From NCBI GenBank assembly GCA_002684755.1, contig NYVS01000151.1, forward strand, positions 1 through 5,005: a stretch of DNA of 5,005 nt, in the 5' to 3' direction. The notes under the pieces were generated by a model. The model did not search any database. It saw only the letters and a list, made by a program, of their open reading frames with translations, and was not told the DNA's origin. Of this stretch, positions 1 through 5,005 are shown in pieces. The DNA comes from Phycisphaerae bacterium. Lineage in GTDB: Bacteria > Planctomycetota > Phycisphaerae > Phycisphaerales > SM1A02. Numbering within the stretch: the first letter of the stretch is position 1; each line of letters begins with the position of its first letter. The translations under genes and the position numbers were made by a program.

Positions 1-66
1 TGTTCGGCCCGCGAAGACGGTTCCGAGCCGCCGGTCGCATGCGAAATCGCGACGGAGGTCGCCCCG
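1..66. other. Upstream edge, no supported gene
   Basis: This short stretch precedes the first gene. All three plus-strand frames stay open through it, so it could be the end of an upstream gene whose stop overlaps the next one, but it is too short to decide. In the frame of the downstream gene it has no ATG, GTG or TTG codon. I see no convincing promoter elements. Confidence 0.4.
54..58 (+). promoter_or_regulatory. Shine-Dalgarno site of the DoxX-like gene
   Basis: GGAGG lies 8 bases before the ATG at 67. That is ideal spacing and it fixes the start, because no other start codon lies upstream in that frame within the window. Confidence 0.75.
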
Positions 67-714
67 ATGGGATTCAGCCGAGTCGCCGCCCTGCATCTGT
101 TCCCGCTCCTGGTCCGGATCACCCTCTGCGCGGTGTTCGTACCGGCGGGATGGTCGAAGATCATGAACCGGGCCGAGTTCTCCGGTCCCGCCGCCGCCAC
201 GATCCGGACCCTCACCGGGGCGTCGACCGCGGATGCGAAGCCGGTCGTGCTCGGCCAGGAACTCTCGCCGCCGTCGGATGCCGCCCGGGCCGAGTCGGAA
301 GCACCCCTCGAAGCAAGACGCCTCTACGGACTCGCCGTGCTGCTCCACGACCATGAGCTGCCATATCCGGTGGTGCAGGCCTGGCTCGCGGCGATCACCG
401 AACTCGTGGGTGGCGGGCTGTTGCTCATCGGCTTCTTCAGCCGGATCTGGGCGGTCGGGCTTTCCGTCGCCATGGGCTTCGCCTTCGCCCTCACCACCCT
501 GCCGATCCTCGAGACGGTCAGCCCGCTCGACCTCGATGTACCGACCTTCACCAAGGCCGCGGCCCAGGTCGCGCTGTTCACCCTCTCGCTCGGAATCGTC
601 CTGACCGGCCCGGGCGGGCTCAGCATCGACCACGCGGTGTTCGGTGCCGCGGCTCGCCCCGCGTCGGAGGAGGAGGATCCCGGACCTCACGACCCGGAAG
701 ACGACGAGGTCTGA
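67..714 (+). CDS. DoxX-family integral membrane protein
   Basis: A 215-residue inner-membrane protein that looks like the DoxX/DoxD family of small four-helix proteins. Members have been linked to quinol or thiosulfate oxidation and to redox balance, but most are uncharacterised, so no reaction is assigned. Four hydrophobic segments are visible: about residues 11-32 (ending AGWSKIM, a typical DoxX helix-1 end), 103-123 (ITELVGGGLLLIGFFSR, with the conserved helix-2 Glu at E112 and Gly-rich run), 127-147 and 163-181. Residues 33-100 form a long polar, partly charged loop between helices 1 and 2, where most DoxX proteins have a shorter one. The C-terminus (199-215) is a strongly acidic tail. 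The start at 67 is supported by a well-placed GGAGG. The next gene begins 89 bases downstream, so shared transcription is possible but not shown. The family call is based on helix pattern and motif, and the function is unknown. Confidence 0.82.
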   Translation: MGFSRVAALHLFPLLVRITLCAVFVPAGWSKIMNRAEFSGPAAATIRTLTGASTADAKPVVLGQELSPPSDAARAESEAPLEARRLYGLAVLLHDHELPYPVVQAWLAAITELVGGGLLLIGFFSRIWAVGLSVAMGFAFALTTLPILETVSPLDLDVPTFTKAAAQVALFTLSLGIVLTGPGGLSIDHAVFGAAARPASEEEDPGPHDPEDDEV

Positions 715-803
715 TGGAACCCCGCGCCGACGCCGGACGATCTCGGCCCTTTTCCGCCGGACCGGAGGCGACGCGGCATCGCCGGGGGTAGGGTCAACCT
801 CGC
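715..803. other. Intergenic gap before the VWA gene
   Basis: These 89 bases separate the DoxX-like gene from the VWA gene. I find only short, weak GC-rich inverted repeats and no stem followed by a T-run, so no intrinsic terminator is called. No clear -35/-10 pair is visible. A G-rich stretch at about 784-793 may act as a poor ribosome binding site for the ATG at 804. Whether transcription starts here or reads through cannot be told from the sequence. Confidence 0.4.
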
Positions 804-1784
804 ATGACGAAGCCTTCGAACCAACGAGCGTCCCCCGCCGGCCCGGCCGGCCGGCGATCGCGGAAGCGGCGACCCGGCACCCCGCTCGCGTGGTCACTCT
901 CGATCGTCGCCCACGTCCTGCTCCTCGCCTTCGCCTTTCTCGTCACCTGGAGCGTCGTCGACGCGTCGGAGGACGACGTCGAGTCCCGGATTCTCGCCCC
1001 CCCGCCTCCAAGGACGTTCGAACCGGTGTCGACCCTGCGACCGACCGAACCGATCAGACCGGCGCCGACGCTCCCCGCCCGGCGGCCGACCGAATCCCGA
1101 CCGGAGACCGTTCAGGTCGCCGAGGTCGCCGATCTCATCTTCGCCGCCGACGACCTGCTGCTCGACGGCACGGACCTCGCCGGAGGCGAGGGGGACGCCT
1201 CCCTTCCGGGAATCGACTTCGGTGGCGTGGGCGCTCCCGCCGCCCGACGGATCGTCTTCGTGGTCGACGCCAGCGGTTCGATGATCGGCGCCTATCCGGC
1301 GGTGATCGATCAGGTCGAGCGGACCCTTCGCCGCCTCGTCCCCCGCCAGTCCTTTTCGGTGGTGCTGTTCCGGGCCGGCGGTGCCGAACCGCTTCCGACC
1401 GGCGGTCGACTCCGGGCCGCGACCACCCCCGCGATCGACGAGGCGGCCGACTGGATGCGGGACCTCAGGCCGGAGGGTCGCAGCGATCCGGCGGCGGCCT
1501 TGCGAAAGGCCTTCGCGGTCGACCCGGAAGTGGTCTACCTCGTCAGCACCGACATCACGGGGGCGGGCGTCTACGAGATCGACGGCGATGCGTTGATCGA
1601 ACTGCTCGACGAACTCAACCCCGCCGACGACGATGGTCGACGAAAGACGGTGATCCGCTGCATCCAGCTGCTCGACGAGGATCGACTGGGAACATTGCGG
1701 AAGATCGCCCGGATGCACGGTGGCGACGCACAGGAGTCCGGCTTCGCCTTCATCGGCCGTGAAGCGCTCGGGCTGGATCGTTGA
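804..1784 (+). CDS. Membrane-anchored VWA-domain protein with a TonB-like N-terminus
   Basis: A 326-residue protein with three parts. Residues 1-28 are a polar, Arg/Lys-rich tail (RRSRKRR) expected to stay in the cytoplasm. Residues 29-52 are a single membrane helix containing S33-I-V-A-H37, the same Ser-x-x-x-His spacing as S16/H20 in the E. coli TonB anchor. Residues 65-100 are proline-rich (starting APPPPR), like the TonB periplasmic spacer. From about residue 146 to the end is a von Willebrand factor A domain: MIDAS motif DASGSM (D155, S157, S159), a candidate third ligand in GRSDPAAAL (S227) and the strand LVSTD (D250). The metal site therefore looks complete. VWA domains usually bind protein ligands through a divalent metal. 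There is no TonB C-terminal domain. The gene lies just upstream of the exbB-exbD-exbD run, suggesting it is the element that motor acts on; this is inference. The Shine-Dalgarno is weak, but the next in-frame Met is M160, inside the MIDAS motif, so 804 is the only sensible ATG. The TGA stop overlaps a TTG in the frame of the next gene. Confidence 0.88.
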   Translation: MTKPSNQRASPAGPAGRRSRKRRPGTPLAWSLSIVAHVLLLAFAFLVTWSVVDASEDDVESRILAPPPPRTFEPVSTLRPTEPIRPAPTLPARRPTESRPETVQVAEVADLIFAADDLLLDGTDLAGGEGDASLPGIDFGGVGAPAARRIVFVVDASGSMIGAYPAVIDQVERTLRRLVPRQSFSVVLFRAGGAEPLPTGGRLRAATTPAIDEAADWMRDLRPEGRSDPAAALRKAFAVDPEVVYLVSTDITGAGVYEIDGDALIELLDELNPADDDGRRKTVIRCIQLLDEDRLGTLRKIARMHGGDAQESGFAFIGREALGLDR

Positions 1785-1811
1785 GTTCGATGGAGTCGAT
1801 CGGAGTCGAAC
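1785..1811 (+). repeat. Short repeats in the exbB leader
   Basis: Two copies of GGAGTCGA sit at 1792-1799 and 1802-1809, offset by exactly 10 bases, and TTGAGTTCGA at 1781-1790 resembles a degenerate third copy. The stretch is flanked by the inverted pair GTTCGA (1785-1790) and TCGAAC (1806-1811). It could be a small stem or a binding site, but in DNA rich in TCGA words it may be chance. Confidence 0.35.
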
Positions 1812-1820
1812 GAGATCGAG

Positions 1821-1849
1821 GATCGTCCCGAACCGGAGTTCCGACGATC
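1821..1849 (+). promoter_or_regulatory. Stem-loop in the leader between the VWA and exbB genes
   Basis: GATCGTC (1821-1827) pairs perfectly with GACGATC (1843-1849). Inside that, GAAC (1830-1833) pairs with GTTC (1838-1841) around a four-base CGGA loop; the stems are separated by CC on one side and C on the other. No T-run follows, so it is not a classical intrinsic terminator. It sits 45 bases before the chosen exbB start and could act as an RNA processing, stability or translation-control element. The structure is seen in the sequence; the role is inferred. Confidence 0.5.
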
Positions 1850-1894
1850 TCACCGGAACGGGGCCCGCGGATGCGAAGGAAAGACCGGAAGCGA

Positions 1895-2743
1895 ATGACC
1901 ATGAATCACCAGACAACCACCCGACGCCGAACCCGACACGAACGCCGCATCCCGCGAGCCTTCCTGTTCGCGACGCTCACGATCCTCGCCACGACCGCCT
2001 CCGTCTCCGCCCAGGCGGATGCCGCCCCGCACAGTTTCGCGGAGGCCTTCTTCATCTCGCACGCGGTCGACGTCAACGGCGTCCGCAGCGTGGAGTGGCT
2101 CGGCAGCCTCGTCATCTGGCTCCTGATGGCCACCAGCGTCGCCAGCATCGGCCTGATCGGGCAGCTCGCCGCGGCGAATCGCCGGGCGAGCATCGCGCCC
2201 GAGGCGGTGATGCATCGCGCCGCGGAGTACGTCGACGCGGGGCGATACGGGGAGACGATGGCGATGCTCTCGGAATCCGATGCCGACAGCGACTTCGCGA
2301 CGATCCTGCTCGGCGGACTCGAGCGGGCCCCCGCCGGATTCCAGTCGATGGAGGGCGGACTCGAACAGGCCGCGACCGAAGTCATCGCCCGCCGGACCCG
2401 CCACGTCGAGATCCTGAACGTGATCGGCCAGGTGAGTCCGATGGTCGGTCTGTTCGGCACCGTGTACGGGATGATCCTCGCGTTCCAGTCGATCGTCGCC
2501 AGCGGCGGCAACGCCGACCCGGTGCTGCTCGCCGGCGGCATCGGCACGGCGCTGGTCACGACGTTCTGGGGCCTCGTGGTCGCGATCCCCGCCCTCGCGG
2601 GATACGCCGCGTTGCGCGGCCGCCTCGACGCGAGCCTCACCGAGGCGATCTCGGAGGCCGAGACGATCCTCGAGAAGTTCAGGCCCGGGGACGCGGCGTC
2701 CGACGCCCGCCTTCGCGCCGCATCGGAGCCTCCGAAACCGTGA
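1895..2743 (+). CDS. exbB: ExbB/TolQ/MotA-family proton channel subunit
   Basis: A 282-residue inner-membrane protein of the MotA/TolQ/ExbB family, which forms the oligomeric stator that uses proton flow to drive TonB- or TolA-type proteins. An Arg-rich start is followed by a hydrophobic stretch (about 22-38) ending SVSAQA, which reads as a cleavable signal peptide; E. coli ExbB lacks one. Three membrane helices follow at about 67-93, 163-190 and 205-229. The two family signatures are clear: SPMVGLFGTVYGM (171-183) and GTALVTTFWGLVVAIPA (207-223). The cytoplasmic loop between helices 1 and 2 is about 70 residues, and the C-terminal tail is short. The start is uncertain: ATG 1895 and ATG 1901 share a weak GGA/GGAAG upstream (1887-1891), ATG 1871 is possible, and a TTG at 1781 would overlap the VWA stop but add a long unlikely tail before the signal peptide. 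The stop overlaps the next gene's GTG. The family call is firm; the cargo is unknown. Confidence 0.92.
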   Translation: MTMNHQTTTRRRTRHERRIPRAFLFATLTILATTASVSAQADAAPHSFAEAFFISHAVDVNGVRSVEWLGSLVIWLLMATSVASIGLIGQLAAANRRASIAPEAVMHRAAEYVDAGRYGETMAMLSESDADSDFATILLGGLERAPAGFQSMEGGLEQAATEVIARRTRHVEILNVIGQVSPMVGLFGTVYGMILAFQSIVASGGNADPVLLAGGIGTALVTTFWGLVVAIPALAGYAALRGRLDASLTEAISEAETILEKFRPGDAASDARLRAASEPPKP

Positions 2744-3237
2744 GCGTCGTCTCGAAGCTCGACGTGGGCCGTCCGGTCCGCACCGGCGCGAACCTGACGC
2801 CGATGATCGACATGACCTTCCTGCTGGTCGTGTTCTTCGTCCTCGTGTCGCGGATCACCGCGGTCGAGCAGGTGCCGATGGAGCTTCCCGTGCCGCGGGA
2901 CCCCGCCGCCGGCGCCGCGGATGAAGCGCCCCGCATCGTGATCAATCTCGTCCACGACGACCGGCCGGATCGTCGACGCGCGACCCTCGAACAACGGGAC
3001 TTCGAACTCGACACCGCGGGCATCGCGTCCCTCGAGACGGAGGTCCGGCGGCGACTTCTCGAGACCCCGGACCTGCAGGTGAATCTCCGAGCCGATCGAC
3101 GACTGCCGTACCGGGCGGTGTCGCCCGTCCTCGACGCCCTCGGACGGTCGGGCCGAGGAACCGATCGGACCGACGGCGTCCGCGTCAATCTCGTGGTGAT
3201 CGACGAGTCCCTCGCCGGGCGGGAGGAGGACACGTGA
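2740..3237 (+). CDS. exbD: ExbD/TolR-family protein, first copy
   Basis: A 165-residue single-pass protein of the ExbD/TolR family, the partner that sits in the pore of the ExbB oligomer. NLTPMIDMTFLL at about 18-29 is the family hallmark; D24 corresponds to the essential membrane Asp (Asp25 in E. coli ExbD) that takes part in proton transfer. The membrane helix spans roughly 22-42. The periplasmic part ends in the typical fold, with NLRADRRLPYRAV (115-127) matching the common 'radr..py..v' pattern and a final strand VRVNLVVID. The chosen GTG at 2740 overlaps the exbB stop as GTGA, with GGAG at 2725-2728 eleven bases upstream. The frame stays open much further upstream, but that part is an Arg-rich shadow of exbB and the hallmark motif begins 17 codons after this GTG. 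Coupled translation with exbB is likely. Confidence 0.92.
   Translation: MSVVSKLDVGRPVRTGANLTPMIDMTFLLVVFFVLVSRITAVEQVPMELPVPRDPAAGAADEAPRIVINLVHDDRPDRRRATLEQRDFELDTAGIASLETEVRRRLLETPDLQVNLRADRRLPYRAVSPVLDALGRSGRGTDRTDGVRVNLVVIDESLAGREEDT
3222..3229 (+). promoter_or_regulatory. Strong Shine-Dalgarno inside the end of the first exbD
   Basis: GGAGGAGG lies four bases before the GTG at 3234 and is part of the coding end of the previous gene (Gly-Arg-Glu-Glu-Asp-Thr). It is the strongest ribosome binding site in the window and decides the start of the second exbD, which has no ATG nearby. Confidence 0.75.
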
Positions 3238-3689
3238 AACACCGACGACGCCCGGAAAAGGCCCAGGTCGAACTCAACCTCACCCCGATGATCGACGTGG
3301 TGTTCCAGCTGCTCATCTACTTCCTGCTCGGCACGAGTTTCGCGGTGGGCGAGCAGACCTTCCGGCTGGACGTCCCGGATCGAGGGGAATCGGTCGAAAT
3401 CGATCCGTTCGAACTCGACGTCACGCCGGTCGTGGTGCAGGTCGCCGGCGCGGGGCGGATCAGCGTCGACGGCCCGTGGGACGGTCCGGTCCACGTCGAT
3501 GCCCTCACCGCGTTCCTCGAAGCACGCCGGTCGGACCGAGGCGGGCTGCTTCCCGTCGACACACCGATCCACGTGGATCCCCTGCCCGGCGTCGACTGGG
3601 GCGAGGCGGTCGAAGCGTTCAATGCGGCGGTCCGCGCGGGATTCGATTCGGTCGGATTCATCGACACGTCCAGCGGAAGCGGCCCCTGA
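3234..3689 (+). CDS. ExbD/TolR-family protein, second copy
   Basis: A 151-residue single-pass protein, a second and divergent ExbD/TolR homologue. A basic start (KHRRRPEK) precedes ELNLTPMIDVVFQLLIYF; D21 is the conserved membrane proton-transfer Asp. The membrane helix runs about 19-38. The periplasmic domain carries several acidic patches (SVEIDPFELD, 53-62) and ends with WGEAVEAFNAAVRAGFDSVGFI, close to the usual 'a...aGf..v.f' end of the family. The middle motif is altered: HVDPLPGVDW replaces the usual 'radr..py'. It differs from the first copy over most of its length, so this is not a recent duplication. The GTG start overlaps the previous stop as GTGA and has a very strong GGAGGAGG. 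Having two ExbDs suggests a heterodimer in the ExbB pore or two alternative motors; this is inference. Confidence 0.9.
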   Translation: MKHRRRPEKAQVELNLTPMIDVVFQLLIYFLLGTSFAVGEQTFRLDVPDRGESVEIDPFELDVTPVVVQVAGAGRISVDGPWDGPVHVDALTAFLEARRSDRGGLLPVDTPIHVDPLPGVDWGEAVEAFNAAVRAGFDSVGFIDTSSGSGP

Positions 3690-5005
3690 TGCCGACGATC
3701 GAGTGCATGCTCCGCTTCGGTGGAATCCTCACGCTGGCACTCACCGCCGGCGTCGCGACCGCGTCGCCGCCCGAGGACGTCATCACCGAGCCACCCGGCC
3801 CGCCGTCCGTCGCCCCCTCCGAAGCGGTCGAGCTCGAGTCCGAGGCCGAAGTCGAGTTCGAGACGATCGAAGACCCGCGGCAACGCGCCGATCGCCGTCT
3901 CGACGCGGCGGCCGCGATCCTCGGTGAGGCGATTCCACCCCGGACTCGACTCCGCCTGACCTGGACGCCCTTCTCGAACACCCTCGCCGAGTCGGTTCGA
4001 ACGCCCCTTGCCCGGGCCCGGAAACTCATCGAGGATGCCTCGTCCGATCTCGCGTCGATCGCCGGCCCGGGACGCGATCGACGCGTCGCGCGGGCCATCT
4101 GCCTCGCCGCGACGCTCGAGACGCTCGAGATCATGAGTCGGGCGGATCGCCCGCGCATCGACTCGGAACCGCTTCGTCGCCTGCATAAAGGACTCGGTGA
4201 CGCCGCGGAACGCACCACCGAACTCGACGGGTCGACGCTCGCCGGTCTCGCGCTGCTCGCACTCGTCGCGGAGGAATCCGCGTCCACCCGCACCGCGGCG
4301 ACCCTGCTCACCCGGGTCCGTGAAAATCCGAAGGGCGTGGACGCGATCGAATTCGAGTGGCTGGATCGCCTCGCGAAGTCAGGCGACGCGACCGCGACGC
4401 GTCGGCTCGCGGTCGCCCGCGGCATGCTCCGCACCCGACGACGCGCCGCGGACCGCCTGCTGCTCGCGGCGATCCTGTTGCAGGCCGCCTCCGAGACGAT
4501 GCCGCCCGCCGAAGCGACGCAGGCCGCACTCCTCGAACTGCTGCGGACCACCGAGGAGAATCCGGTCGTCCGTCCGAAACTCGTTCGCGGTCTCGCGGGA
4601 ATCGCGACCGGAATCTCGACCGACGACCGGGCGGGCACGATGTCGCCGCTGATCGCCCTCGGTCGCGCCATCGAATCCGGGAAGGCCGGCGACCTCGACC
4701 GGGCGATGCGGTACGCCCGACGCGGACTCGACGCCGAGACGGATGACGTCGCGATGGAGGCCCGCCTCGAGTTCGCGAATCTGGCCCTTCGAGCCGAACG
4801 GATCGACGAGGCGATCGAGCAGCTGGTCGCCGCGTGCGAATTGCTTCCGACCCATCCCAGCGCCATTCGTGCCGCGGAGCTCGCGGCACGACTCGCCGAC
4901 GCCGATGCGGACGATCGACGTCATGCCGCCGCGGTTCGCCGCCTCGCGACCGCGATGCCGCGTCACCCCGGCCTCGACGACTGGATGATGCGATCCGGCG
5001 AACGT
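3689..5005 (+). CDS. Exported alpha-helical TPR-like protein (3' end beyond window)
   Basis: An open frame of 439 codons with no stop before the window ends, so the C-terminus is missing. It begins at an ATG overlapping the previous stop (TGATG), with GGAAG at 3675-3679 nine bases upstream; an in-frame ATG at 3707 (M7) is an alternative. Residues 7-25 form a signal peptide (MLRFGGILTLALTAGVATA) with an A-T-A cleavage site before S26, placing the mature protein in the periplasm. Residues 27-43 are Pro-rich and 44-62 strongly acidic. The rest is almost entirely Ala/Leu/Arg-rich helices. Residues about 334-391 (DLDRAMRYARRGLDAE, then a helical run through RIDEAIEQLVAACELLP) look like two degenerate TPR units. 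No catalytic motif is seen. Gene order suggests a periplasmic scaffold or partner of the Exb/VWA complex. TPR proteins also accompany the TonB2/TtpC systems of Vibrio, an analogy rather than proof. The product is otherwise unrecognised. Confidence 0.8.
   Translation, partial: MPTIECMLRFGGILTLALTAGVATASPPEDVITEPPGPPSVAPSEAVELESEAEVEFETIEDPRQRADRRLDAAAAILGEAIPPRTRLRLTWTPFSNTLAESVRTPLARARKLIEDASSDLASIAGPGRDRRVARAICLAATLETLEIMSRADRPRIDSEPLRRLHKGLGDAAERTTELDGSTLAGLALLALVAEESASTRTAATLLTRVRENPKGVDAIEFEWLDRLAKSGDATATRRLAVARGMLRTRRRAADRLLLAAILLQAASETMPPAEATQAALLELLRTTEENPVVRPKLVRGLAGIATGISTDDRAGTMSPLIALGRAIESGKAGDLDRAMRYARRGLDAETDDVAMEARLEFANLALRAERIDEAIEQLVAACELLPTHPSAIRAAELAARLADADADDRRHAAAVRRLATAMPRHPGLDDWMMRSGER

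Noticed and set aside
715..803. Intrinsic terminator after the DoxX-like gene
   Set aside because: Only weak GC-rich inverted repeats are present and no T-run follows them.
644..1762. Plus-strand open frame rich in Arg overlapping the VWA gene
   Set aside because: The VWA gene in the other frame has a membrane anchor and intact MIDAS motif. The Arg/Pro-rich product is the usual shadow of GC-rich coding sequence.
1901..2020. Twin-arginine (Tat) signal at the exbB start
   Set aside because: Paired Arg residues are present, but ERRIPRAF does not match the S/T-R-R-x-F-L-K pattern. A Sec-type signal fits better.
1720..2739. Upstream extension of the first exbD frame
   Set aside because: The extension is an Arg-rich shadow of exbB. 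A normal ExbD length results from the GTG at 2740, which overlaps the exbB stop and has a GGAG upstream.
1906..2994. Minus-strand open frame across exbB and the first exbD
   Set aside because: It lies antisense to two genes with unmistakable family motifs and shows no domain of its own.
1895..3689. Zorya-type defence system or flagellar MotAB
   Set aside because: The ExbB lacks the long C-terminal tail of ZorA, neither ExbD has an OmpA-like peptidoglycan-binding domain as ZorB and MotB do, and no helicase or nuclease gene is present in the window.
4111..4128. Tandem GACGCTCGA repeat
   Set aside because: Two copies only, in frame and encoding Thr-Leu-Glu twice within a helix; explained by codon bias.
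3658..4866. Long minus-strand open frame of about 400 codons
   Set aside because: It is antisense to the coupled TPR-like gene, has Ser/Arg-rich low-complexity content, no recognisable domain, and is expected in high-GC DNA. The plus-strand frame has a signal peptide and a ribosome binding site.
1895..5005. Classical Tol-Pal locus
   Set aside because: Order and parts do not fit: there are two ExbD/TolR copies and no TolA, TolB beta-propeller or Pal lipoprotein.

Overview
The window is G+C-rich DNA with strong G/C preference at third codon positions. It is densely packed with plus-strand genes whose stops and starts overlap. I read it as one energised cell-envelope locus from a Gram-negative-type bacterium. 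The gene set (a DoxX-like membrane protein, a von Willebrand A protein, one ExbB, two tandem ExbDs and a secreted helical-repeat protein) together with the base composition suggests a high-GC planctomycete, perhaps a Phycisphaerae-like lineage. That taxonomic call is inference; nothing here identifies a species.

Layout: bases 1-66 hold no supported gene apart from a ribosome binding site. At 67-714 is a DoxX-family four-helix membrane protein with an unusually long loop after its first helix. After an 89-base gap, 804-1784 encodes an inner-membrane VWA protein with an intact metal-binding MIDAS motif. A 110-base leader follows, containing a clear stem-loop (1821-1849). Then comes a tightly coupled run: exbB-like (1895-2743), a first exbD-like (2740-3237), a second exbD-like (3234-3689) and a gene for an exported alpha-helical, TPR-like protein (3689 to the window end, with no stop reached). 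The last three junctions overlap (GTGA, GTGA, TGATG), a strong sign of co-translation.

Working model: ExbB and the two ExbD proteins form a proton-motive-force-driven motor in the inner membrane. No protein with a TonB or TolA C-terminal domain is encoded in the window. The VWA protein instead has what looks like a TonB-type N-terminal anchor: a basic cytoplasmic tail, a single membrane helix with the S-x-x-x-H spacing of TonB, and a proline-rich periplasmic linker. It ends in a VWA domain where TonB would have its receptor-binding domain. The simplest hypothesis is that the motor drives this VWA protein, with the TPR-like protein as a periplasmic partner. The parts are well supported as families. 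Their functional coupling and the substrate are unproven.
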